A program made the translations under genes and the position numbers. Shown piece after piece: positions 42,441-50,907 of a stretch of 64,000 nt of DNA. Source of the DNA: Polyangium sp. 15x6 (GTDB lineage Bacteria; Myxococcota_A; Polyangia; Polyangiales; Polyangiaceae); NCBI RefSeq assembly GCF_029960785.1, contig NZ_JASBQE010000044.1, positions 35,717 through 99,716 of the forward strand. The letters are read 5' to 3'. The notes beneath the pieces are model-generated. The model made no database searches and was not told the DNA's origin. It saw only the letters and a program-made list of their open reading frames with translations. How positions within the stretch are numbered: position 1 is the first letter of the stretch; each line of letters opens with the position of its first letter.

Positions 42441-45140
42441 ATGCGACGACTCGAACCATTTTCTCATTTCTGGCGAGCGCGCGTCGTGATGGCGCCGCCG
42501 GCGCTGGCAGCCCTGGTGCTCGCCGGCTGCGGCCCAGCCGAACCCCCGGACGATCTCGATTTCCCAGGGCTCGAAGCTTCCTGGAGCCCCAGCGACCTCG
42601 TCGCGAAGGACTGCATTCGTGTCAAGGTCACGGAGAGGAGCTTGACGGAGCCCCTGGCGCCCGAGATCCCCGTCGCGGGCATGCGTGTCCTCGTGACGAG
42701 CGACGAATACACGCACATCGGCGGTTCGGTCTTCACGGGCGCCGACGGCTTCGCCGTAGTCGAGGTCAAGCCCTACACGAACGTCAAGCTTTCGCTCAGC
42801 CATCCGGCAGGATACAAGGTGCTGGATCCGTTCTCCCTCACCGCGACCTCCACGGCCCCCATCGTGGCTAAATCCTATGCCGGCGCGGGGTTCTCGCTTT
42901 GCGATGCAGCCGCCGTTGCCGTCACGTTGTGCGGGAATGGCGTCAAGCAGGGCACCGAGCAATGCGATGACGGAAACTCCGTCGACAACGACGGTTGCAC
43001 GAACCGATGCTCGTCGGCCAAGTGTGGTGACGGCATCCTCCAGGCAGGTGAGCAGTGCGACGACGGCAACTTGAGCAACCTCGACGCTTGCACCAGTTCC
43101 TGCAAGTTCGCGGTATGCGGTGACGGGTATACACAGCCCGGCGAGACGTGCGACGACGGCAACTCGAACAACAACGACACGTGCACCACACTCTGCAAAC
43201 CGCCCTCTTGCGGTGACGGTATCAAGCAGGTCGCCGAACAGTGCGACGACGGCAATACGAACAACGACGACACGTGCACGACGCTCTGCAAGTCGCCTTC
43301 TTGCGGCGACGGCATCAAGCAGGCTGCCGAGCAGTGCGACGACGGCAATACCAGCAACACAGACGCCTGTACGAATGCCTGCAAGAACGCGAAATGCGGG
43401 GACGGGTTTGTCCAGCCGGGCGAGGCATGCGACGACGGAAACGGTAACGACGCGGATGCATGCTCGAACACCTGCAAGCTCCCTGCGTGCGGGGATGGCA
43501 TCGTGCAAGTGGGGGAAGCGTGTGACGACGGGGATCTCGACAACACCGACGCCTGCACCACGCTTTGCCAGCCCCCCTTTTGTGGTGATGGATTCCTGCA
43601 GTTCGGCGAGACCTGCGACGACGGAAACACGAACAACAACGACGCGTGCACCACGCTCTGCAAGCCGCCTGCTTGCGGAGACGGCATCAAGCAAGCAACG
43701 GAGCAGTGCGACGACGGGAACACGAACAACGACGATACGTGCACCACGCTCTGCAAGCCGCCTACGTGCGGAGACGGTATCAAGCAGCTCACCGAGCAGT
43801 GCGACGACGGGAACGCGAACAACGAGGATACCTGCACGGTGCTCTGCAAGCCGCCTACGTGCGGAGACGGTATCAAGCAGCTCACCGAGCAGTGCGACGA
43901 CGGGAACGCGAACAACGACGACACGTGCACGATGCTCTGCAAGCCGCCCGCGTGTGGTGATGGGTTCGTCCAGCCCGGCGAGATCTGCGACGATGGGAAC
44001 ACGAACAATGGCGATGGCTGCAACAATAGCTGTGTTTCTCCTGGCTCCGCGCTCGCGACCGGCAACTACAACGGTGCGTCCAGCGGGCAGGATCAAGGGT
44101 TCGCCATCGCGAGCGACGCCGCAGGCAACATCCTGGTGACCGGCGTCGAATCGGTCGTCGGGCAAGGGCTCAACATCTGGCTCGGGAAGTTCACCCCCAA
44201 GGGCGGCCTGCTCTGGTCCACGAACGCCAACGGGGCCGCCAGCGGGAACGACTATGGGTATGGCGTCGCCGTCGCCCCTTCGGGGGATCCCGTCGTCGTC
44301 GGCGCGGAGGCGAGCTCGTCTACCGGCCTTGATATCGTCATCCGTAAGCACAGCGCGACGAGCGGCGGAGTCCTCTGGAAGGCGACCCACGCGCTTCCCG
44401 GGGACGACATCGGATACGACGTTGCGGTGGATGCGTCGGGGTTCATCGCGGTCGTCGGATCGGCGTCGGGTAGCCCCGCGTCCTTCTGGATCGCCAGGTA
44501 TACCGCGACGGGGACCCTGAGCTGGATGAGGAACTACGCCGCCTCCTCGGGCTTCGCAATCGGAAAGATGTCCGTCAGCTTCGACGCAGCCGGCAACGTT
44601 ATCGCGTCGGGGTTCGAGACGTCGCTCTCCGGCGGCGCGGACAAGATCTGGGTGATCAAGTACGCCGCGAACGGGACGCTCACCTCGGCTATGACCTTCA
44701 ATGCGACCGGCTATCGTCCCAATGCCGTGACCGTGGATGTGAATGGTGACGTCATCGCGAGTGGCTACGTTTACGTTAATGGCCAGGACGAGAACGTCTG
44801 GATCCAGAAGTACACCTCCCAGGGAGCTTCGATCTGGTCGAGCACGTGGAACGGCGCAGCCAACTATTGGGATCGAGGCAACGACGTGGCCACCGATTCC
44901 GGGAGGAACGTGCTCGTCACGGGCTATGAGTACGTGGTGGGCGAGGGGATCAACGTCTGGACGCGTAAGTTCTCGCCGACGGGCATGGTCCTGTGGACGA
45001 ACGGGTACAACGGCGCCGCCAACGCGAACGATTACGGAATGGGGATCGCTGCCGACGGGGCCGACAACGTCCTGGTGACGGGATACGACGCGGTGACCGG
45101 CCAGGGCAGCAACGTCTGGCTGCGGAAGTTCGCCCCCTGA
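42441..45140 (+). CDS. Lipoprotein with 12 DUF4215 Cys-rich repeats and SBBP beta-propeller
   Basis: 899 residues. Lipobox LVLAGC near residue 30. Residues about 45-160 form a beta domain with a carboxypeptidase-regulatory-like fold (IPVAGMRVLVTSDEYTHIGG SVFTGADGFAVVEV). Residues 164-535 are 12 near-identical 31-residue units CGDGxxQxxExCDDGNxxNxDxCTxxCKxx. Residues about 540-899 are seven or eight SBBP-type repeats (YNGASSGQDQGFAIASDAAG NILVTG) predicting a beta-propeller. No catalytic motif. The rigid disulfide stalk bearing a propeller suggests a surface display or adhesion protein. Last gene of the trio; it is followed by a kinase remnant. Confidence 0.92.
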   Translation: MRRLEPFSHFWRARVVMAPPALAALVLAGCGPAEPPDDLDFPGLEASWSPSDLVAKDCIRVKVTERSLTEPLAPEIPVAGMRVLVTSDEYTHIGGSVFTGADGFAVVEVKPYTNVKLSLSHPAGYKVLDPFSLTATSTAPIVAKSYAGAGFSLCDAAAVAVTLCGNGVKQGTEQCDDGNSVDNDGCTNRCSSAKCGDGILQAGEQCDDGNLSNLDACTSSCKFAVCGDGYTQPGETCDDGNSNNNDTCTTLCKPPSCGDGIKQVAEQCDDGNTNNDDTCTTLCKSPSCGDGIKQAAEQCDDGNTSNTDACTNACKNAKCGDGFVQPGEACDDGNGNDADACSNTCKLPACGDGIVQVGEACDDGDLDNTDACTTLCQPPFCGDGFLQFGETCDDGNTNNNDACTTLCKPPACGDGIKQATEQCDDGNTNNDDTCTTLCKPPTCGDGIKQLTEQCDDGNANNEDTCTVLCKPPTCGDGIKQLTEQCDDGNANNDDTCTMLCKPPACGDGFVQPGEICDDGNTNNGDGCNNSCVSPGSALATGNYNGASSGQDQGFAIASDAAGNILVTGVESVVGQGLNIWLGKFTPKGGLLWSTNANGAASGNDYGYGVAVAPSGDPVVVGAEASSSTGLDIVIRKHSATSGGVLWKATHALPGDDIGYDVAVDASGFIAVVGSASGSPASFWIARYTATGTLSWMRNYAASSGFAIGKMSVSFDAAGNVIASGFETSLSGGADKIWVIKYAANGTLTSAMTFNATGYRPNAVTVDVNGDVIASGYVYVNGQDENVWIQKYTSQGASIWSSTWNGAANYWDRGNDVATDSGRNVLVTGYEYVVGEGINVWTRKFSPTGMVLWTNGYNGAANANDYGMGIAADGADNVLVTGYDAVTGQGSNVWLRKFAP
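42930..44045 (+). repeat. Array of twelve 93-bp units encoding DUF4215 Cys-rich repeats
   Basis: Twelve in-frame 93-bp units, each encoding 31 residues with four Cys. Units 4, 5 and 9-11 are the closest to each other (CGDGIKQxxEQCDDGN), showing recent internal duplication, while the outer units are more diverged. The array probably changes length by recombination. Confidence 0.92.
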
Positions 45141-45147
45141 AGGGACC

Positions 45148-45318
45148 TGCCTCGAGGTTCTGCTCGCCGAGGCGCACGCTGCCGGCAGCGTTCGCCGCGA
45201 TCTCGATACAACCAACCTATTCTTGGCCCTGACCCCCGACGGAGGGACCAGCGGCACGCCCGGCGCCATCCAGGCCGCCGGAGACGCGCCAGGAGGAACC
45301 TCGCCTTGCCCAGCCTGA
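45148..45318 (+). pseudogene. Catalytic-loop fragment of a decayed Ser/Thr kinase gene
   Basis: The frame encodes CLEVLLAEAHAAGSVRRDLD then TTNLFLALTPDGG. This lines up with the kinase loop [21 protein letters not shown], but the HRD His is Arg and the essential Lys of DLKPAN is lost. No Gly loop, DFG or start codon is present. It lies in the 420-bp gap before the prenyltransferase gene; the rest of the gap holds no supported gene. Confidence 0.55.
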
Positions 45319-45562
45319 AGGAGGTTTGGCGCGTCCTCGGGTTCCTCGCGGGTCATCGCACTGGAGGGACTGCCGCCGCCTGGATACAGCCCGACCCTCC
45401 GAATGGCCTCCCACTGCGCTCTGCCGGATGCACCCACCCCCGGAGAAACCCGGGAAAAACGCTTCCGGACCGCAGGCATGGCTCCTGCACTGCCGCGGGG
45501 CATCCCTGCCGCTCGATCTTCATTGGGTCGGCGGCTCTACCCTGCGAGCAAGGAGTTTTCCC

Positions 45563-48091
45563 ATGCAGCCTCCGCGTTGGTTTGAGGTCAAATGTCAGCC
45601 GCCCTGGCGGGCCGCGAGGAAAGAATCGCGTCGCATCATCCTGCTCCCGGACGGAAACCATCGCAAAGGCGAATCCGGTCGCGATTACGCCGCCGGAGCC
45701 GCCAATGTCGTCGCCTGCACCGAGCACGTCGCGCTGCGCGGCGACGTGGGAACACTGCTCGTCTGCATCGCTTCCCGTCAAAACGTCGACAAGAGGCCGG
45801 AAGCATTCTTCGACGTCGTCGCCGCGCAATTCGAGTGGTTGCGTGCGGAGATCCAGGAACACGGAGCGCTCGTTCAACGCGGGATTCGCTCCAGCGTGCG
45901 CGGTAACCTCGCACGAATGCGCACCTCGGGGGGCTCCCGGGCCAGGCTCGTCGCTTGCATCGAGGCGGCCTGCGAGGCGACCAAGTCTCTCCCGGAGCCA
46001 CGGATGGTCCTCGAATTCTGGATCGACTATCCGGACGAGCTCGCCTGGGAGCGGGATGTCGATCTCGTCCTCCGGACCGGCGCCGAGGAGCCGGACGTCG
46101 TGCGTCCCGGCTTCTGCCTCCCTCCTTTCGTGCCGTGCGTCGCGACGACGACGTTGTGGCCCGACGCCCGTCCCGAGGAGATCGGAAACCTCATCGATCG
46201 AGGTCTGCGGGACGCGCCGTCTCATTTTGCGCCCGGATACGACCTCGATCAGGTGTTCGAGCTCGTTCAGTCGCTGCCGCGCTCTCGCATACCTGCGCCG
46301 CTGCGGCTCACCATTCCCGTCTGCGCCTCAGCAGAGGAGGTCGACGCGAGGCTGGAAGCCCGCCACGCCGATCCGACGAAAGAGCCCGCCGTGGAGGTGC
46401 GCCGCTTGGACGCGCGCGAGATGCGTGGCCACGAGCGCGCGCTCGTGGACGATGCCTGGTACGCGATTCGAATTGTCCCCGCGGCCCGCTGGTCCGATTG
46501 CACGACCGAAGACTACGACGCGGTCATCGCCCCGGGTCAGGCTGCACAGAACATCCTCCTGGCCGCGCCTGCCACGGCAGCGGCGCCGGTCCATCCGTGC
46601 GCTCCCACGGCGGAAGGCATTCTTCATGCGCTCCGGCGCGCGGTTCGTTTCCCTGTCGCGCACGTCCTTTTGCAGGGCGCGGACAGGAGTCTAGGGCCAT
46701 CGATCTCGGTCGAGCCGCCTTGGCCCGCCGAGCTCCTGGACCTCATCGAGGTGATGGCAGCGAAGCCCGAGCGCTCCATCGAGCAGATCGTGCGAGCGCG
46801 TTTGCCCAGGGACGCCGACGCGGACGCCGAGCGTGACCTGCTCGTCGAGGCCATGTCAGCGCGGGTGCTCGGCGAGGCGCTGTCCGAGGGGCTCCTGCTC
46901 CCGGATCGAGCCTTGCGCCAGGGAGATCGCAATTATGCGTACACGGGCGCATACATGATGCTCCGCGTGCCGGACGAGGCGGACCCGACGGGGGAGGGCT
47001 GGGAGCGTTCGGCCGAACTCGCCATTCGTTGCATGCTCGCCATCTCGGCAGGCGACAATGGTGTCTTCGATCGGGTCCTGCCTGGCGAGACGCCGGAGGC
47101 ATGGCGCGCGCGACTGCATTCTGCGACGGAGCACCTGGAGGCGATCGCCCGTGGAGATAGACCTGCCGCTCCCCCGGTCGGGCGGGGCATGCGGATTGTC
47201 GACGCCATCGGCAAGCAATGGGAGAGCCTCTTCGCGCGCCACGCGAGCGCAAGCGGCGCGCTCGCGCAGGCCTGCCGTGACGCGCTCGTACGCCATTATC
47301 GGGCCAACGCGCTCGAACGCGCGCCGGACGTTGTCGACAATCCACTCGTGCGCCGGCTCGGGTTCGGCGGACCTCCGCGAAAGGAAGCGATCGAGCAGAT
47401 CGAGGCGAGGTATGCGTCCAGGGCGCCTGGCCCCGTCGGCGAACGAATTCGGCTCCTCCTGCGCGAGGATGCGAGCGATCCTGCCCGCTTCGCCGAGCTA
47501 CGCCGCGAGCTTCGATTGCTGCTGCACGTGGCGGACACGGCGCCGACCATTGCCGTGGAGGTATTATTTCTCTTCTGCGGGCTCGCGACGCCTGCAGAGC
47601 ACGTCCACGAGGAGCGCTTGCGAGCCTTGATCGAGGTCGGACAGCTCGCCGACCATACCTTCCGGTTAGCGAACGACTTCGCCAGCCTGAACCCGAACGG
47701 TGGCGATCGAGACCCCGGCAAGGAGAGTTGCCTGTCGATTCTGATCCCGAAGGGCGTTTCGGCCTCGAAGTACGCGGAGGCCCGGGAACATGCGCGTGCG
47801 CTCGGAGAGAAGTACCTCGCGTGGCTCGAGGAGCATCTGGGGCACGCGATGGCGAGGCTCGCGTCCCCGTGGCCATCCATGGCGGAGAAAATGACGAGAG
47901 CCGTGCACGTGGGCCGAGGCGTGTACCGGTGCGCGCACTACACGACCCTGTCATCGGAGGGGATGCTGGCGCTCATCGGCAAGGTGAGCCGGGCGCGGCC
48001 CCGACTCGATCCTCCAGCCAGTGGGAGTTCTGCGCGGGGCTCGTCCGCGTCGCTCGTGGATGCCTTGCTTCCCCTCACGGGAAGCGGGTAG
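45563..48091 (+). CDS. Fusion of cis-prenyltransferase (UPP synthase-like) and class I terpene-synthase-like domains
   Basis: 842 residues from ATG 45563 with AAGGAG seven bases upstream. Residues 22-240 resemble undecaprenyl diphosphate synthases: RIILLPDGNHRKG (catalytic-type Asp30), YAAGAANVV, LLVCIASRQNVDKRPEAFFD, then DVDLVLRTGAEE and TTLWPD. The conserved HRxSNF for the homoallylic substrate is replaced by PDVVRPGF. Residues about 490-842 resemble a class I terpene cyclase: MLAISAGDNGVFD at the Asp-rich position, RLANDFASLNPNGGDRDPGK E as an NSE/DTE-like metal site, and a C-terminal VYRCAHYTT. I infer that one chain makes a (probably Z-configured or irregular) prenyl diphosphate and cyclises it. 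It is followed 21 bases later by a LuxR regulator. Both domain calls are by eye; the fusion is directly visible as one uninterrupted frame. Confidence 0.78.
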   Translation: MQPPRWFEVKCQPPWRAARKESRRIILLPDGNHRKGESGRDYAAGAANVVACTEHVALRGDVGTLLVCIASRQNVDKRPEAFFDVVAAQFEWLRAEIQEHGALVQRGIRSSVRGNLARMRTSGGSRARLVACIEAACEATKSLPEPRMVLEFWIDYPDELAWERDVDLVLRTGAEEPDVVRPGFCLPPFVPCVATTTLWPDARPEEIGNLIDRGLRDAPSHFAPGYDLDQVFELVQSLPRSRIPAPLRLTIPVCASAEEVDARLEARHADPTKEPAVEVRRLDAREMRGHERALVDDAWYAIRIVPAARWSDCTTEDYDAVIAPGQAAQNILLAAPATAAAPVHPCAPTAEGILHALRRAVRFPVAHVLLQGADRSLGPSISVEPPWPAELLDLIEVMAAKPERSIEQIVRARLPRDADADAERDLLVEAMSARVLGEALSEGLLLPDRALRQGDRNYAYTGAYMMLRVPDEADPTGEGWERSAELAIRCMLAISAGDNGVFDRVLPGETPEAWRARLHSATEHLEAIARGDRPAAPPVGRGMRIVDAIGKQWESLFARHASASGALAQACRDALVRHYRANALERAPDVVDNPLVRRLGFGGPPRKEAIEQIEARYASRAPGPVGERIRLLLREDASDPARFAELRRELRLLLHVADTAPTIAVEVLFLFCGLATPAEHVHEERLRALIEVGQLADHTFRLANDFASLNPNGGDRDPGKESCLSILIPKGVSASKYAEAREHARALGEKYLAWLEEHLGHAMARLASPWPSMAEKMTRAVHVGRGVYRCAHYTTLSSEGMLALIGKVSRARPRLDPPASGSSARGSSASLVDALLPLTGSG

Positions 48092-48112
48092 ATTGGCGTG
48101 ACAAGGAGCACC

Positions 48113-49207
48113 ATGGACGATCGTCAGCGAAGGGCCTTGCGTCGTGCTGCGCAGATGTTATCGAGGGTCGCCGCGGGGGACGACCCCACGGTGATCCTCG
48201 ACGCCCTCGCGCAGTGCGTCCCTACCGTGGCGGGCCTGCTCTCCGTGGTGCGCAGGGACGCACCGCAGCTCCTCATCAGTCACGCGATGCGTTTGCCCAC
48301 GGAGCTCCTCGAGGGGTGGATGAGCACGAGCTCCGAGCACTTGGAGCCCGCGCTCCGCCTCGTCCTCGAGGCGAGCCCCGGCGGCTTCTGGCGCGACGCG
48401 GATGCCATAGCAGGGCCCCTGCGTGACGGCCTGGAAGTGCTCCAGGCCCTCGACGCATTCGGGCTGGGGGAGGGGGCCGGCTACAAGGTGCATCAACGGA
48501 TGGTTCCCGGCCGCGGCACGGAGCACGTCATGCTGGCGCTGCTCACGGAGAGAGGCACGCAATTCCCGACGGCCGCGCCCTTGCTTATGGAAGCATTGGT
48601 CGACGACGTGCGGGACGCCGTCCATCGAGCCAGTTTGCCCCTGGTGGCGTCGCGTTCGATCCTATCTCAGATCGTGGAAGAGCAGAGGCTCGGGTACATC
48701 TGCCTTGCCCGAAAGAGCGGCGCAGTCCTGGAAGTGAACCAGAGGGCACTTGACCTGATCGCGCGATACCATGCTGGCAGGGCTACCCAAAGCCGCGGCG
48801 CCCTGCTCGATTTCGTGAGCTCCGCGCAGCGGCTCACGGCCGGCGGCGGATCCTGGCAGGTCGGTCATCCCGATCGGTTTGCCGCGCTCGAGGTGCACGT
48901 GCACGTGCTCCCCAAAGAAACGCACGTGCTTCACGAGGATGTACACCTCCTGTCGATGCGGGAGTGGAGCCTGCCGAGCAACCTGCGCCCTTGCCGTGCC
49001 GAGAGCTCGCCCATTCTGGAGAAGCTCCCCGAGCGCAAGCGTGAGATTGCGCTCCTCTTGGCTCGCTCCAGCCTTACCTACAAGGAGCTCGCCTACCAGC
49101 TGCACATCAGTCCGAATACGTTCCGCACGCACGTTCAGCACATCTACAGCTTGCTCGGCGTGCAGTCCCGCGCGGGGCTTACGAAGCTCCTAAACGACCG
49201 AGCCTGA
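48113..49207 (+). CDS. LuxR-type HTH transcriptional regulator
   Basis: 364 residues from ATG 48113 (AAGGAG four bases upstream). The C-terminus is a LuxR/GerE helix-turn-helix: LPERKREIALLLARSSLTYK ELAYQLHISPNTFRTHVQHI YSLLG. The first 200 residues are a probable GAF/PAS-like sensory region (MLSRVAAGDDPTVILDALAQ; FGLGEGAGYKVHQRMVPGRG). A middle segment has GYICLARKSGAVLEVNQRAL, typical of PAS. No phospho-acceptor domain. It lies 21 bases after the fusion prenyltransferase and 12 before the sigma-54 activator, suggesting that it controls this small operon. Ligand unknown. Confidence 0.87.
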   Translation: MDDRQRRALRRAAQMLSRVAAGDDPTVILDALAQCVPTVAGLLSVVRRDAPQLLISHAMRLPTELLEGWMSTSSEHLEPALRLVLEASPGGFWRDADAIAGPLRDGLEVLQALDAFGLGEGAGYKVHQRMVPGRGTEHVMLALLTERGTQFPTAAPLLMEALVDDVRDAVHRASLPLVASRSILSQIVEEQRLGYICLARKSGAVLEVNQRALDLIARYHAGRATQSRGALLDFVSSAQRLTAGGGSWQVGHPDRFAALEVHVHVLPKETHVLHEDVHLLSMREWSLPSNLRPCRAESSPILEKLPERKREIALLLARSSLTYKELAYQLHISPNTFRTHVQHIYSLLGVQSRAGLTKLLNDRA

Positions 49208-49219
49208 CGAGGAGGAACA

Positions 49220-50566
49220 ATGAATCGAGGGGACGACGACTCGACGAATACGATAGTGCCGTCGCCGAACGGATTGACGTTACGAACTAATAAGATTCGC
49301 GTCGAGGTGATTCAGGGGCCCCAGGCTGGGGAGATCCTTGAGCTCCCGGGCCCCGGGGTCCGGATCGGTAGCGGCGCCGACTGTGATTTCAAGGTCAAGG
49401 ACCCAACCGTGAGCCGGCACCACCTGACCTTGCGGATCGAGCGCAACAAGATCAGGATCCTAGACGCCGGTAGCCTCAACGGCACCACCGTTGACGGCGT
49501 TCAGGTGCGGGATGGTTATGCACGTCCGGATTCGTGTATCACGATTGGCCAGACCGTATTCCGACTTTTGATGGTGAACACGCTCATCGAGCTGCCTCTC
49601 TTCCCTGGTGAATGCTTCGGGCACATGCTCGGAAGAAGCACCGCGATGCGGGCCATATTTGCCGTGCTGGAACGCGCGGCGGCCACCGACGCCACGGTGC
49701 TGATCGAGGGGGAAACGGGGACGGGGAAGGAGGTGGCCGCGAGAGCGATTCATGAGGCCAGCCCGCGGGCCAAGGGGCCTTTCATCGTGCTCGACTGCTC
49801 GACCCTCTCCCAGGAGCTCGCGGAGAGCGAGCTCTTCGGGCACATCAGGGGCTCATTCACCGGTGCAACGATGGATAGGCCTGGAATCTTCGAGGAAGCC
49901 GACGGAGGAACGGTCTTCCTGGACGAGATCGGGGAACTCCCGCATGGCCTTCAGCCGAAGCTCTTGCGGGTGCTCGAGAGCCTGGAGGTGCGTCGCGTGG
50001 GAGCAAATCTGCCCAAGCGGTTCGACGTGCGCGTCGTCGCCGCCACGAACCGGCCGCTGTCCCGCGCCGTCGACCTCGGTGCGTTCCGCGAGGACCTGTA
50101 TTATCGGCTCGCCGTGGTCCCGGTGCGTCTGCCGCCGCTCTCGGAGCGCTCCGAGGACATCCCAATGCTCGTTCGCCATTTCGAACAGGAGCTGTCGGCG
50201 CGCATGCGGTCCACGCATCCGCTCTCGCAGGAGGTCATCGACAGTTTTTCGGGTTTGACGTGGAACGGGAACGTGCGAGAGCTTCGCAACGCGGTGGCGC
50301 GCGCCCTCGCGTTCAGGACCAGCGAAGGGTCGAAGAGCAACGAAGGGTGGGAGCCGGATGTACAGTCTCTCGGCATTCGCCTGGACGAACCGCTGCTTCA
50401 CGGCCGCGATCGCGTGGCCCAGGCATACGAAAAGCACTACCTAAGGCTGATGCTCCAGAAGACGGACGGCAATGTATCTCGCGCAGCAGAGCTCGCCCGC
50501 GTGGGACGGAAATTCGTACAGATGGCGATGAAGCGGTACGGGCTTCGAGGCGACCTAGAACCATGA
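49220..50566 (+). CDS. FHA-domain sigma-54-dependent transcriptional activator
   Basis: 448 residues. An N-terminal FHA domain (27-118: VRIGSG at 47-52, SRHH 65-68, NGT 87-89) binds phosphothreonine. The AAA+ domain has Walker A GETGTGKE (164-171), Walker [10 protein letters not shown] (231-239), an Arg finger region [19 protein letters not shown], and GSFTGA (211-216) in place of the sigma-54-contact GAFTGA. The Fis-type HTH is [20 protein letters not shown]. Such activators are typically switched on when FHA binds a phosphorylated kinase or partner, and kinase genes are common in this window. It ends the cis-prenyltransferase group. Gly-Ser for Gly-Ala in the loop is a mild substitution, so activity is likely. 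Confidence 0.94.
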   Translation: MNRGDDDSTNTIVPSPNGLTLRTNKIRVEVIQGPQAGEILELPGPGVRIGSGADCDFKVKDPTVSRHHLTLRIERNKIRILDAGSLNGTTVDGVQVRDGYARPDSCITIGQTVFRLLMVNTLIELPLFPGECFGHMLGRSTAMRAIFAVLERAAATDATVLIEGETGTGKEVAARAIHEASPRAKGPFIVLDCSTLSQELAESELFGHIRGSFTGATMDRPGIFEEADGGTVFLDEIGELPHGLQPKLLRVLESLEVRRVGANLPKRFDVRVVAATNRPLSRAVDLGAFREDLYYRLAVVPVRLPPLSERSEDIPMLVRHFEQELSARMRSTHPLSQEVIDSFSGLTWNGNVRELRNAVARALAFRTSEGSKSNEGWEPDVQSLGIRLDEPLLHGRDRVAQAYEKHYLRLMLQKTDGNVSRAAELARVGRKFVQMAMKRYGLRGDLEP

Positions 50567-50907
50567 TGTAGCGGGCGATGCTCGCGCTCTTCGGGGCAGG
50601 GCGGGGGCTCCTCGGGTCAGGACGTGTCAAGCGATAGTGACCTCTGCCGGTCGGCTGCCGCGCGCTGAACCGTGCGCACGCTGGCCTCGACGCCGCGCTG
50701 CCGTAGCTCTCGCGCGACGACGGCACACGGGTTCGATGCAGCGTAGCGTTCGCCAACCCCTAAAGAAGAGCCACGAAAACAGCCTCCTGCGTCAGGAAAG
50801 TTGTGTGTTGTCTGGATTATATCGAGAGGACGTCGCGTAGGGTTCGTCCGGGCCGCCGCTGCAAACGTCAAGTTCAACAGGGGGCGGGGCATCCCCGTCC
50901 CAGGCCC
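50567..50907. other. 341-bp convergent gap with a weak transposase-like fragment
   Basis: No supported gene. A minus-strand frame (50617-50892, 91 residues) contains VARELRQRGVEASVRTVQRA, which resembles the HTH region of some IS transposases, but the rest is shadow-like. No inverted repeats or target duplication seen. Confidence 0.25.

Noticed and set aside
41022..45503. A 1493-codon open frame on the minus strand
   Set aside because: It is antisense to two well-supported lipoprotein genes. Its product is Val/Arg/Ala-rich with repeats that mirror the 93-bp DUF4215 array, and it has no recognisable domain. High GC removes stop codons from the opposite strand.
50617..50892. Complete IS transposase gene
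   Set aside because: Only about 20 residues resemble a transposase HTH; there is no catalytic domain, inverted repeats or target duplication.
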